DNA of 64,000 bases from Notospermus geniculatus (lineage: Eukaryota; Nemertea; Pilidiophora; Heteronemertea; Lineidae). The stretch's first letter is position 1; every line of letters starts with the position of its first letter. The notes beneath the pieces are model-generated. The model had not been told where the DNA came from, ran no database searches, and saw only the letters and a list, made by a program, of their open reading frames with translations. This document shows positions 12,175-23,816 of the stretch, in pieces. Location of the stretch: positions 331,921-395,920 of the forward strand of contig NMRB01000106.1 of NCBI GenBank assembly GCA_002633025.1, written 5' to 3'. Both the position numbers and the translations under genes were made by a program.

Positions 12175-12439
12175 TTGTGTCGAGAATCTCTGAACGCCCG
12201 GGAATCTCGGTCGATGAGATACGCGTATCTGGAGCATCGATTGTTTGCGTGAATCATAACGGTGTGCGCGCGCTGTACAAGCCATATTGTCTCGTGCCTG
12301 ATATGAATGGGTCATTTAGCCGGACATCACCATATTAGGAGGGGAAAGTAATAAAAATTTCGAAGGCCTTCCTGTGAATTTACCACTAATAAATAATAAT
12401 TGCTCAAGAAATAGACATGAAACTAAACAGCAATTGTTC

Positions 12440-13245
12440 GGGTGTGAAAAATAGATATGAGGTGATGTCGGGGGTGATGTCGAAATGGCTGATGCAATTC
12501 ATTCATGGCTAGGCCCACAAAAGAATGTCTCATTAAAGTGAAGTCAATCTGACCCAAACATTTCACGTTACTGGTGGAAATATTTATTCCATACCTGTAC
12601 ATGTAGATGACCATATTTGGAAGACGAAAGTGAATGACCATAAAAGGAAACAAACAAATAAATTGAAAATATTGTGAAACGAATGACATATGGTCTTACT
12701 GATAAAATTGCTTTTATAAGTTGGCCTCTTTCCCTCCTGAATCATCAGAGGGTTACAATGTAAATGTTCCTTCTCTTGCACTTAGCATTTTTAAAAATGC
12801 AATAGAGCGAGTGTATAGGGATTATAAACGGCCAGACGTTTTCAGGATTGCCAACTTCCGAAACATGTGTGAAAAATAGATGAAGTGATGTCGAAATGTC
12901 TGATGCAATTCATTCATTGGTAGGCCCACGAAAGAATATCTCATCAAAGTGAAGCCAATCTGACCCAAACATTTTACGTTACTGGTGGAAATATTCATTT
13001 CATGCCTGTAGATGACCATATTTGGAAGACGAAAGTGAATGACCATAAAAGGAGACAAACAAATAAATTGAAAATACATGTATTGTGAAACGAATGACAT
13101 ATGGTCTTACTGATAAAATTGCTTTTAAGTTGGCCTCTTTCCCTCCTGAATCATCAGAGGGTTAAATGTTCCTTCTCTTGCACTTAGCATTTTTACAAAT
13201 GCAATAGAACGAGTGTAGGGATACGTTTTCAGGATTGCCAACTTC
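12440..13245. repeat. Tandem duplication, two units of about 380-420 bp
   Basis: Units 12440-12858 and about 12866-13245 run parallel nearly throughout (GTGTGAAAAATAGATGAAG, TCTGACCCAAACATTT, TGACCATATTTGGAAGACGA, TTCAGGATTGCCAACTTCCG). Differences are small indels. Confidence 0.85.
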
Positions 13246-13340
13246 CGAATAAATTGGAAGTACGGTATTTCTATTCATTCATTCATGCTTTGCCTTCCAA
13301 CTGCAAAATAACAATATTCAAAACAAATCGCACTGTTTGT

Positions 13341-13429
13341 AACGCCCGCTCTACCTCCAACTTGAGACGCCCACTCTACCTCCATCCAACTTGAGACGCC
13401 CACTCTACATGTACCTCCAACTTGAGACG
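13341..13429. repeat. Minisatellite, three copies of about 30 bp
   Basis: Three copies of a unit reading roughly CGCCCACTCTACCTCCAACTTGAGA, one of them extended by ATGTA. Confidence 0.75.
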
Positions 13430-14051
13430 AGCCATATCTTTGTCTTCAGGGACGGAGTTGCCATTGTGAGAGCCTGGCATGCCTGGTCGAATTTTGAAGA
13501 TTCAGCTATTGATCTCAACTGGATATCGCGAATGCATTCATTGGAAGGCCAATAGATGGCATTTGTGTACAAGCCAATCGCATTTTATATTTCTCCATCA
13601 TTTTAGTATGGCGAGACTCGCCGGTCAGCAAAAATTGGTTTTCTCAGGGTTTACAATAAATTTCTCTTGACGTATGCATCTATTGACGACATATGAACCT
13701 TCCATAAAGGCTGATGTTCAATGGTTTCCTCCAATGGAATTCAAAGTACTTACATTAAAAAAACTCGGTCGAGTTCGTCGAGAACCGAAGAGAAGAAAAT
13801 AACTCGCCTGCGGTGCTATTTTCATGAGCACAGTTGGACGAAGTCAGTTGTTTTGATACTTCGATCTCATTTGGCACGATGAGTATCTTTTTACACTGTT
13901 CAATCAAGCATTTCAACTATGTTATTTAATCTACCTTCTTGATATATTCAATTCTAAGAGTATTATCCTGTAGTTTGAAATTCTCGGAATAATACCTCGC
14001 GGCTTGCATGATTGTCGTAGGTTTTTACCGTACATCGATGATATAGGGCTA

Positions 14052-14974
14052 CACTGTAAATCCAGGTGACGCGTTTAGCGTTTAGTTTTGTGTTTAACAA
14101 AACACAACTTAACACATTACGTGAATATAACTGAACATATCATCAGGACAGGCGTTCTATCCGCCTAGAAACATACGTCTTGTTGCCTAAAATGCCGAAA
14201 TATATCATTTGTTGTACTGTAAATCTAAAGTCTAAACACGAAACTAAACGGGAATATGCAACACTTTTTAAACATCTAAACGCGATTAGTTTTCCATTAG
14301 AAATGAACAGATGACCTAAACACTGCATTTAGAAAACAGTAAATCTAAATGTCTTGTAAATGTCTTGTTTAACTTATAAACATCTCGTTCAGTTTCCCCT
14401 AAACACGAAACATGAAGGAATCCTGAACATCGTGTTTAGGGCTGGTTCACGGCTCGGGTGGAATTGGTCAAATTTGTCGTTTCGCTATATCTCCCGCCGG
14501 CGAATTTTTTTCCCCCAGGATATAAAAGATATAAATCAGATGCATAAAGGTGGAATAAACTTATTCCAGGTCTAACTTCACGCTTTAACGTTCAGGAGGA
14601 AATAATACAGTAGACAGGTTTTCCGAGTTACCCAAAGAAAAATTCCAGGCCAGGGCGTGTAGCCCCAGTGGCGTAGTGGTTAGAGCGTTGGTCCAGATTA
14701 TGCATGTTGCAGGTGGGCCCTGGATCGAATCTGCCTGCCGGTATTATTCACTCTTTACTGCGTGCCTTTTTATACTTTTTTCCTTCATCTTCCAACGCTT
14801 TTTTGTCACTTTTTCAGTCTAAATCAGTCGGTTAAATAATTTTTTGCCGTCATGGAAACACATTAATCTATTTCGTTGGAATATGGAGAACTAAACGCGT
14901 TTAGATGTTTAAAATATGTTGCATATTCCCGTTTAGTTTCGTGTTCAGACTTTAAACACTTTAGATTTACAGTG
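14052..14974. mobile_element. TA-flanked inverted-repeat element with internal tRNA-like segment
   Basis: Begins CACTGTAAATC and ends GATTTACAGTG, bordered by TA (14050-14051 and 14975-14976). A longer inverted pair matches 14211-14300 with 14888-14974 (TAAACGGGAATATGCAACA and complement). The asymmetry, with extra sequence before 14211, suggests a partial internal duplication or nesting. No protein coding. Confidence 0.65.
14655..14745 (+). mobile_element. tRNA-like SINE fragment
   Basis: TGGCGTAGTGGTTAGAGCG fits the pol III A box, and GGATCGAATCT about 45 bp later approximates a B box. The flanks do not pair as an acceptor stem, so it is a tRNA-derived repeat rather than a tRNA gene. Confidence 0.5.
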
Positions 14975-15212
14975 TAAGCACTGCATGGACCTAGACAATG
15001 GCCTGCTTTTATAGCCTACTTCCCCATCACAGGGTATCGCATTAGCATGAAGTAATGAAGCAGGAAAGCGGTCTTGAAATCAAATGCTGTCATGGCTGTA
15101 CTTTGCAGGTGCATAAACGGAACAAACTGATAGTACAAATTGTATGTCAGACAAATAACAGTTTGTCTCACTTTGAGCTTTCCACAATATGTATTTCAAG
15201 TTCACAAAAGAT

Positions 15213-15479
15213 AGGGGGCCGGCCGCGAACTTTTTTCCTAACCGATATATCCATTACGACCAACTTTTTCCCCTAACCTAGGCCTATAGCTAATCCTAAT
15301 CCTAATCTTAATCCTAATCCTATACTACTCCCAACACTAACCCTGACCCTAACCCTAACCCTTACAATTACCCAACCATTAACCCACCATTCACGTCGTT
15401 AATTTCATTTCGTAATGGATATACTGGTTGGGAATCCATACCGGTTAGGAAAAAAAATCCGCGGGCGGGCCGGCCACCT
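15213..15479. repeat. GC-capped inverted repeat with CCTAAT/CCCTAA core
   Basis: Left end GGGGGCCGGCCGCG and right end CGCGGGCGGGCCGGCC are near-inverted, followed inward by TTTTTTCCTAACCG-type arms and 'ATATCCATTACGA' with its complement. The core has repeated CCTAAT units, then CCCTAACCCTAACCC, the animal telomere repeat. Confidence 0.6.
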
Positions 15480-16953
15480 CTTCATATAGCCTACAGTCAA
15501 CTCTTGTCCTCAAAAAATGACCTGCTGGTCATCGGTGATTTGCGCAGATATACGTTTTTAATAAATCGTGAGTTTTGGTAAGAGGATGGGCCCTTCCTTT
15601 CAGTGCTAGGTTATTCTGCATTGGTGATAATCGAACGACAGACTGTTTATGGCAATTTTCACAAATTCCGAGGGCCAGACTGTGCCAACTATATCTTTAC
15701 ATTACAGAGTGTCATTGTGGATTTAAACGATTATTTAGTACTGTTATATTGCTCTTCGAAACTTTAAACATTTTGTGTACAAAACGTTCCTCAAGCAAGC
15801 TTCTTGCAGAGTTGTAAAAATATGTACATAAATATTGATGACCCAACTAACCATAAACGTACAGAGGACATGAGCAATTCATGAATTTGATGATTGTGCT
15901 CTGTCCCAGGAATTCACAACGTTGTCTGGTCATTATGAGGGCTGGGAAAGGCATTAACTCGCCCCAGTTGGTATTATAAGTGTGGTTTCTTCCTTGTTGG
16001 AATCTAACTAGGGGGTGATCGTCAATACATGTATATGTATTTATCTTCAAGGTTTATGCAATGACTCACTATAATTGACTTGTTGACAAATTCATGCTCA
16101 ACCTTTTCGGTTTATTACACCGTGTCAAAAACATTATGCAAGCTCTTTACACACAAAAAAGCAAATATTTTGAAGATCCAAGTATTGCAATTTGAATTGA
16201 AGTCAGACGAAGGGTCTCAAATGACTTCATCTTCCCCTAAAGGACAAATTGAAATTTCATTGAAAGTACGTGAAGGATTTGTGCTTTATTGACATGTGTA
16301 CACTTGGATAAGAATTTACAAAAAAAACAAATACGAAAGAACAAGCATAGTTATTCGACGATATATCACAGATACATGTACGAAATTACAAAATTAATTG
16401 AGTTTTATTTCTGATAAACGACATAGACCAACTGTGGTGTATACCGAGTGTAGATACTACATATGTAGTAGGCCTATGTGAAACCCAATTGTAGCAAAGA
16501 ATAATGCAGGACCTTCCACTTCTGCCTGCATTCTTAACAATGGGATCTGACGGCGTATTGTGCAGTAAAATGATTAGATAACTACCCCCCCCCCCCCCCG
16601 AACGGCTCAACACATGATCGATGCGAGCCTATAATAATCGATGTATATACTTTTAGTCAGCACGCTGTGGGATATTTTGGCAGAGCACATGTCACCAAAC
16701 AGGTTGAGTTGTGGACTCTAAACGAAAACTGCCATTGCGTAAATGAAAAATGAGGCACATCACTGTCACAAAAATCACATTTACCTATGGACTAGATCGC
16801 GAAAATTTCAACATACACACACACGAACACGGATTGTTCCGGAGGATACATGTACTCATGTTCTGCACGTTTCAAAAGTCGTGGTGGGTCTAGCAGGACA
16901 GATACATGGCAAGTGGGGTTCTCCTTCAGATACATGTATATTGCAAATTGTAC

Positions 16954-17257
16954 ATCTTCGATAATCGAAGGCCGATCTGCTTTTCACTGCGTTACATCGC
17001 ACATCACCCTTCGAGAAATAGACCAGTCGGCGGCGTATCTTGGCACCATGCCAACTTTACCGGTCGACCAATCATATGACACTTTATATCGGGTCTTCGG
17101 CTACAACTCTTTGTACCACGATTCAAATTTTACAACACCGATTCTGATTGGCCTCTTCTTCCCGAGGCGGCAGATACGCCGTGGACCGGTCAATTTCTCG
17201 AAGGGTGATGTGCGGCGTAACGTAGTGGTGAGCAGATCGGCCTTCGATCATCGAAGA
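16954..17257. mobile_element. Terminal-inverted-repeat element
   Basis: ATCTTCGAT.ATCGAAGG at the left is mirrored at the right, and the arms run about 85 bp (CGCACATCACCCTTCGAGAAAT and complement). Because it is palindromic, both strands show similar short frames; neither looks like a gene. Confidence 0.65.
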
Positions 17258-17494
17258 TGATATTGTATGTCTGCAGAAGAACCCCCTCATGCCATGTAGT
17301 TTGCTCATAGCATGTTATAGTAAATGCTTCCAACATACATGTATCTTCAAACGGCATCGAATGGCAAACTGCTGTGGGCCTATTTCTCCACTAAAGGTTT
17401 AGAAAGGAGGACGGCCAACTGAACGTACTCTGTGCTTAGGAGCACAAGAAGGAATGATAAGACCCATTCCTATCATGTTCCCACTGGTCATCTA

Positions 17495-17571
17495 CAGGGT
17501 GGGCCAGAGAAAGTATCCCCATTTCTATTGTTTCCCTATTGTTCGAGGGACACTTGCTCTGGCCCACCCTG
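17495..17571. mobile_element. Mariner-type mini-element, 77 bp, TA-flanked
   Basis: CAGGGTGGGCCAGAG at the left and CTCTGGCCCACCCTG at the right are perfect inverted repeats bordered by TA. CAGGGTG ends are typical of mariner elements. Only about 45 bp remain between the repeats. Confidence 0.75.
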
Positions 17572-17766
17572 TAGAAGACACCGCCTTCCAGCGTGGAAGG
17601 GCAGATGAGGCCTCGCACTACGCCACTCATCCAGCCCAAATGATTAACTATCGACTTCCGGATGGTTCACAACACTATAAAACCTCCTTGACCAGGCAAA
17701 TTGATTTCAATGGAGTGTTGTTGATGTGACCAGATTGAAAACCACCTTCATTATGACCACTCTCCT

Positions 17767-18747
17767 TTAGTATTCTTCTCGTCTGGGCTCCCTCTCCGGA
17801 GGTTCATAGGTTGGAATGATTTGTAACGGATTGAGACCGGAAAATTTATCAGGCAGTGTCTCCATCCAGAGTAGAACCTTTTCAGCGATTGCTGCATTCG
17901 ATCCGGCACTAGCAAATTTTGTATCACGCTTTTGCATGGTCTCTGTTGAGAGAGAATTACCAACATTTGTTTCTCGGTTGTCTGCTGGACCAATGGCGAG
18001 TTCACTTTCTTTAGAATCAGGGTCCTTTTGCCCACCTTCTGCTCTTAAATTTTCACTCCCGATGGTGTCAATCTCCACACCGGATGTGCCAGTTTCCAAT
18101 TTTTCATTTCCACTGTCAGGATCACTAGAAATGGGCGGTGTTATATTTGTTTTGGGAGCCCTGGAAGTTGTAATCCTACTTAAACTGTCCGTTCGTCTCA
18201 TGATATTGTCCTGTCTGCAGACTTCAGAACGTGCCTGCGGCCTCCCGGTCGATTCCATAGAGCAATCCTCCGTCCCATGGATATCCCCCTGGGTACGGTC
18301 TAGGTTTAAACATCCAGTGGTCCTCGAACGTCTAATCGTGCGTTGTTTGCTGCACGTCAGGCATATTGTGTCAGGGTGGGGAAGAGAGATTTTCTTTCTG
18401 TCAGCGGAGACAGGAGTCCTATCCCTCCGAGGGGTTCCCGAGGATGTGCTGGGTTGTATGTAAGTATAGCTACGAGTCTTATTTGAAGCTGGTAAGAACA
18501 CAGGATCCGCCGCACCGTTAAAACAAGACCGGTTGGTGAGGGGTTCCGTCAACTGTGAATAGATACCACTCAACATCCTTATGTTTGTATTGCCACTGGA
18601 CTGGAGATTTCGTGGGGTGTGTAACTCCTGATTCCCAAACTGCACTGACGGCATCGTGTGTCGTCGGATCAAGAGCTTCCTGGTGTCTTTGAAATTGTCC
18701 CAACTGAAGCTCTTTTGGACGCCAGCCCTTCGGTCGTTATCGTTCAT
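17767..18747 (-). CDS. Uncharacterised 326-aa protein, intronless frame
   Basis: A frame of 326 codons with an in-frame stop just upstream of the ATG, the longest uninterrupted frame outside the gap-spanning artefacts. I do not recognise it. The N terminus is basic with KSFSWDNF and RRHTMPS, resembling kinase sites. The middle is rich in Ser, Thr, Arg and Asp and looks disordered, with one CLTC pair near residue 130. A short tail (KVLLWMETLPDKFSGLNPLQ) is more hydrophobic and may be the only folded or binding part. No signal peptide or membrane segment. It could be the terminal exon of a larger gene, or a chance frame in GC-richer DNA; the opposite strand is also open for 215 codons, which weakens the case. 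Confidence 0.5.
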   Translation of the reverse strand: MNDNDRRAGVQKSFSWDNFKDTRKLLIRRHTMPSVQFGNQELHTPRNLQSSGNTNIRMLSGIYSQLTEPLTNRSCFNGAADPVFLPASNKTRSYTYIQPSTSSGTPRRDRTPVSADRKKISLPHPDTICLTCSKQRTIRRSRTTGCLNLDRTQGDIHGTEDCSMESTGRPQARSEVCRQDNIMRRTDSLSRITTSRAPKTNITPPISSDPDSGNEKLETGTSGVEIDTIGSENLRAEGGQKDPDSKESELAIGPADNRETNVGNSLSTETMQKRDTKFASAGSNAAIAEKVLLWMETLPDKFSGLNPLQIIPTYEPPEREPRREEY

Positions 18748-21547
18748 TTTCTTAATTCAGTGAATCCAGCATCTAAGGGAGGTAACATAGGAATCCCTGT
18801 GTGGGAAGTGAACGTCAGTACAGAGGAATGTTCACCCGTTACATCCAATGCTCGTGAAATGAACCACAGAAGATGTCGTAGCACACGTAGACATTCCTAA
18901 TTGCCTGTGTTGCACTGACCAACCTCGGGTTTGTGTGACAGGATGAAGAGAAGCGTGGTAAAAACTCCTGCTGTGGAAGGATTTCCTGCCTCCAGCCGAG
19001 ATCACAGACGTCAGCGAGACTACAGAACACACCACTGACAAATCTAACTGTCGATCCTCTGCAAATGAACGCCGACGACTGTCACATTATCGGCAAGATG
19101 TTATTTTAATCCTTTGACAAACTGTGCCAGTTTGGGAAATGTACTCCTCTTCTATCACGTCTCATCAAAACCAATAGAAATCAGAAGTACTGGTAATTGT
19201 ACCATAAATAATCTTCTACTTGCAAAGGTCCCGCACTTTCGAAGGTCGAACTTCCATAATCAACGACATCTTCGATATTCTGTTTACGTTTCCTGTGGGG
19301 CACAATACACGTCCCCTCGACAGAGCAATGTCCTCTGAAATTCCTTATATGGGGACCACGCTGCCGGAGAGGCCGGATTGGTGTTAATACTGGTTTACTA
19401 ACGGCTTAGTGTGTCATTAATCCTTCATGAAATATGTACGAGTTATTGAAATAACGCAAACAGAGTAGTTTACTGGATATATTGGTTTGCATTGGTACCA
19501 GTAATGTATATTGGTCAAAGGCCCTAGGCCAAAGGGTCAGTCAAACCACCGGCCTAGCGTCATTCATACGTAACGCTTGACTTCGACTGGTATAACTGCC
19601 TCAAAACAACATTTATTTTTTTCCGTCCAACATTGTCCAATCAAAGGTATTCACCGTAACGTGTCGGGTCTTTGAAGATCGTTCATGTCGTTGGGTTGGT
19701 TGCATCAATCTGAAAAAATAAATAGGAAATTGGTTAATTTTCCACCGTAATGTTTCCCACTTTTTAAAAAGACATGTTGACATCTTCCACAGACCAACCT
19801 CTTATTAACCGTCGGGCAAACCTAATTTTACTGTGCGATAGGCCCACATGCCATAGTTTATCTCATACAAACAATTTTGTTATCTCATATAAACAATTTT
19901 GTTATCTCATACAATGTATACAAACAATTTTGTTACTGCCAGAGACTTCACCCTTGAGAGCTCTTGGTGGCAGTAGGCCTATATAGAGATTATGAAAGGC
20001 TGAACAAATTTAAAATGCACCTATATGAGGAAGAAACTGACGAAGATTTTAGGATGACTAGGATCAAAAATACGATGGATTTGCGAGTTCGGTACATACC
20101 CTCGTATAAAAATTCCTATGTTAGTACAAGCAATCCATATCTCTGAATACTAGTAATTTAGCATATTTAAGTCAACATGACTCTCTTCGATCATGGTCTG
20201 AGGTGGATGACAGTTGCAGTAAAAGTCAACGATATGTCGTTACAGAGGAATTTATGTCGGCTTTATTTGAGATGAGATGTTTTGGCTCATTAAATCTGGT
20301 CGTTAAAAACAATCTTTTGAAGAATGTCCTTTTACGATCTCTGGTTTCACACATGGGTTAACTTGATTGGAATATTCTAAAGCATAAAGGGGAAAGTTTG
20401 ACAGGAGCGAACGATAAATAAAGAACATATAACCAAAGTCGTCGAAGGACCTCCGCGGAACTTTATGACTTGAGATTTTAATCAGACTGATTTTAATGTC
20501 GTCGGGTCCAATCAGAATTTATTTCACGGCCTTCACGAAAAGTAAAGAGTATTTCGTGGAACCAAGTGTACTCATTTTCAACGATGAATCAGAACGGACG
20601 ATAATACTTTAGGGAAATTCCGACTGTCTATTATACTGTATCAAAAGCTTCACCATTATCAAAATCAGTGGACGTGACTGAGAAAGGCCTATTCAACTTT
20701 GCACGCTTTCGCCTCAATCCTCTGTTAACATGTTAACTGTATTCAAAAAGCAGGAAAATAAATCAAGATTACAACCCTGATGAATAATATGACTGCGGAA
20801 ATGAACTTTAGGAACCGTTTCACACTTGCAAAACTGTCAAATTTTCTTGTTTAGTGTCCAAAATACATGTAGTCAACAGAATGTAACAACCCTTTGACTA
20901 TTCAGTCATAAGGAAGTCACTCACACCAAGTTAGTCCTTGTCAAGAATTTTGACTAAAAAGTCACCAGTTTTACCCAAGAAATTCTACGACAATTCCTTT
21001 TAGATGTGTTATTTACGGTTACCTTTTTCCAAAGCCCAGCTAGACCGTGTCCTTAAGAATAAAACACGACGGTCAGGTTTTCCCATCTATGTATCGTACG
21101 ATCAACAGAATAAGAATACCAAACAGGGATAGGTCGAATAGTTAAATTGCTTGGCAGTTCATGAATATTATACATTTATTTCAAATTGCCACAAGGTCTT
21201 TTCCAGCTCACATTAAACAGTACTATTAGGTCCATGCCTGATTTGACCGATTAAGTCCATTTATCCGTGGGTTTCTTCGAAGAGTGCCGATAGAGAAAAT
21301 ATGGTAATATGGAGGCATACTTGGTAAGATATTCCAAAAAGGTGAATCAACGGAATAATCATATCAAGAAATTTGATTACTTTGGAGACGAGTAAATGTA
21401 TTAAGAGATATCAAAACTGTTTTCTCACTGTAACGGTCTGCTAATTCATAGTTTTTCTCTTCCTCACTTGATCTGTGCCATCAGATTCGATTCGGTGGTT
21501 TTTCTGATCTGTGCAATTAAGAGCGACATGTCAAATTAAAATGAGTG
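18748..21547. other. Intergenic region
   Basis: No supported gene. A three-copy minisatellite with core AAACAATTTTGTTATCTCAT occupies 19860-19936. The rest is AT-rich with no long frames or inverted repeats that I can see. Confidence 0.5.
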
Positions 21548-21790
21548 TCATTCAGAGTTGAGCAGAAAGGGTTCATCTGACCGAGGTAGCTCATACTTTA
21601 GGATTGGTCCGTCTGTTGTAAGGCCAGTGGGGGTCCAGTCACCCTCGATGTTCACCCAACCATTCTTGAAATAAAATAAAATTGTGTCAACTTGATTCCA
21701 GGCCCACTGAGCCAAATACCTCTTCAAATCGATACTGACGAAGAAGTAACCACTGAATTGTTCGGTCGACTTATTTGGTATATTTTCTAA
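21548..21790 (-). CDS. Possible orphan terminal exon (80 codons), function unknown
   Basis: On the minus strand an acceptor-like CTGCTCACAG precedes an 80-codon frame ending TGA. It lacks an initiating Met near its start. The translation includes SGYFFVSIDLKRYLAQW and DWTPTGLTTDGP and has a balanced, protein-like composition. An in-frame stop lies just upstream of the acceptor, consistent with an exon edge. I found no partner exon and recognise no family, so this could be chance. Confidence 0.28.
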   Translation of the reverse strand, partial: LENIPNKSTEQFSGYFFVSIDLKRYLAQWAWNQVDTILFYFKNGWVNIEGDWTPTGLTTDGPILKYELPRSDEPFLLNSE

Positions 21791-23192
21791 CTGTGAGCAG
21801 ATGGTACCACCGGCAGGTCAAAGAAATTATTCGAGAACGGCCTGTTTGACTTCATAAACCTACGAAATATCAAAGCACCACGATTTTAGTATTAACAGCC
21901 TCTATTTAATATCAGAACACCGTGGACAAAATACTGAGTGGCGATGAGGTGTATTCAGGTGTGTATTCCGGTGAAATATTGCAGTTGTTTTGATTTAAGT
22001 GTTATCGGTTTTCATAAGGTGATTAAAGTTGACAAATTCATTGAAAAAACATGTCAGTAAACTCATTAAAATTGCCCATAATCTTGACTAGGCCTAGCTT
22101 TTGATCAAAATCTTTATCCAGGATTACTGTTGTTCCTGTCAAACTCGTCCCCAGTGGGTTTACGTTCCTACAACACCACTGGAAAGGGCTGACGACTTCA
22201 GGAATACTGCGCATGCGCGATATACTAATTTTGAGGCAAATCACACCGAAGCTGGCACCCGCGGTTTGATGTTCCCAACTAAACTATTCGTTCGAAATTG
22301 CTCTAATACTCAAACAACTTCGTGTTTTGGGTGTATTATATGGCTCTTTAGGCATATATGATCTTTTTCAGTCATTGAAGAACGAAATATTGTGGGAAAC
22401 AAACATTTTGGCACGCTGCCAGCGGTTGTCCAGAAATTTTGGACAAGTCGCCAGCCCTTTCCAAAGATATCCTCGGATGAGGTAGATCTGGGTACGAGAT
22501 TGTGTTCCTGTGTGGATTAGAAGCTGATTATTGTGTAACTTGCAATGACAATGCGATATCAGGCCGTTAGGTGTCACTGGCATCGCAACAATATGGTTGT
22601 GTCACTTGGCAGCAGCCTGGTGTGGCAGTAGAGCTTCTGCTGATCCTGCAGGAGACAGGAACACAGCATGCTCTTTTGTTGGGCCTATTCACGTTGACAT
22701 TATGAATTCGGGTGTAAATTGAATTTGGTTGTAAATTCAACCTAATATCCCACGGCAGTATTACTAGTAATGAACAACCCTCCATTAATCAAAGGCAGTT
22801 TAGATAGGAAAACTATATGGTTGTAAAAGTAGCTAGCTGTTAAAGTCAGTGTACACAAATAGATTTAGCACGATTGACGAGTCAAAATTATTTTATAAAT
22901 ACTTTCAGCATTCAAAGTAAAATTAAGTGTCAGTGCACGAATAGACCATGCAGAAGGTGATAACCCGGGGTCGACGGATTTTAATGAAATTTGGCGTGAA
23001 GTTACCCCTTGGTGAGAGACAAAAGCACACAAAATATTAGGTCAATCCATTTGCTGGTTTGGGCGTATACAGCAAAAATGTGCGTTTACAGGGGTCAAAG
23101 TAAGCATTCATAATTCAGATGCTGCAGGGTCTTGGATGACAAAACTGGTCTGAAATTATAGGTAGACACCTGATCTTTAAAAAACAACAAGA

Positions 23193-23362
23193 AAAACTTT
23201 GGGCGCTCTTTCCATTGCAGAGATATGCCTGTATATATGTAGACATTTTATGTACTACAAATGAACGCTATATCCGTAATACATTCGTAGTACATCAGTA
23301 GTGCATTTATGCACAACTTTGCACCCGCATATCTCTGCAATGGAAAGAGCGCCCAAACTTTT
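23193..23362. mobile_element. Foldback element
   Basis: AAACTTTGGGCGCTCTTTCC and its complement close a hairpin of about 45-bp arms that also includes ATTGCAGAGATATGC. A loop holds further small inverted motifs (GTACTAC/GTAGTAC). Confidence 0.65.
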
Positions 23363-23486
23363 TATTCTTTTAATAAAGAGAGACATCCCTCAACTCCTTT
23401 CCCTGATGTGCTCACCTTCCTCACCCCTGCAGCATCTCTGTAATTCGCTGCAGACCAAACCATACCTTTTTTGACACAAGGGCAAT

Positions 23487-23816
23487 ACTGCACTGTACCT
23501 TTAAATCAAGTGTGATTTGGAAGTAAACAAAAATGGGAAAAAAATACTGGGGGCATCTACTTGCATTGACATTTAAAGAATATCTACTCCTGTTGCCTGT
23601 CAAGGCGTGAAAATTCATTCAAATGGACAGTATTTTGATCCAAATCGGACAAAAATAGTTTTTTGCAGTGTTTTTGCCCCTTACTCCCAAACGGTGTGAC
23701 CGATCTGCGAAATATTTGGCCTGTCCTCATTGTGCCCCAAGGCCATCTTCTGGTAGGAATTTGAGCCAGATCTGCCGACCTCGCAGGTTATCACTTTTTG
23801 CAGATTTTGCATGGTC
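23487..23816. repeat. Dispersed repeat, copy 2 (inverted relative to 11207-11537)
   Basis: See 11207-11537. The copy ends exactly at the single N at 23817, after ATTTTGCATGGTC. Confidence 0.7.

Larger units (their letters stand above)
12175..17766. other. Intergenic region, repeat-rich
   Basis: No supported gene. Contents: an 800-bp tandem duplication (12440-13245), a minisatellite (13341-13429), a TA-flanked element with an internal tRNA-like sequence (14052-14974), a GC-rich inverted repeat with telomere-like core (15213-15479), a poly-C run (16585-16599), a terminal-inverted-repeat element (16954-17257) and a mariner-like mini-element (17495-17571). The stretch 15480-16584 shows nothing I can name. 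Confidence 0.6.

Noticed and set aside
14655-14745. Functional tRNA gene
   Set aside because: A and B boxes are present but the acceptor stem and anticodon arm cannot be formed; better read as a SINE.
16850-17308. Similar frames on both strands
   Set aside because: Both come from the inverted arms of the element 16954-17257; similarity of the two products is a palindrome effect.
17816-18463. 215-codon plus-strand frame
   Set aside because: It lies antisense to the longer minus frame 17767-18747, has no splice context and no recognisable motif.
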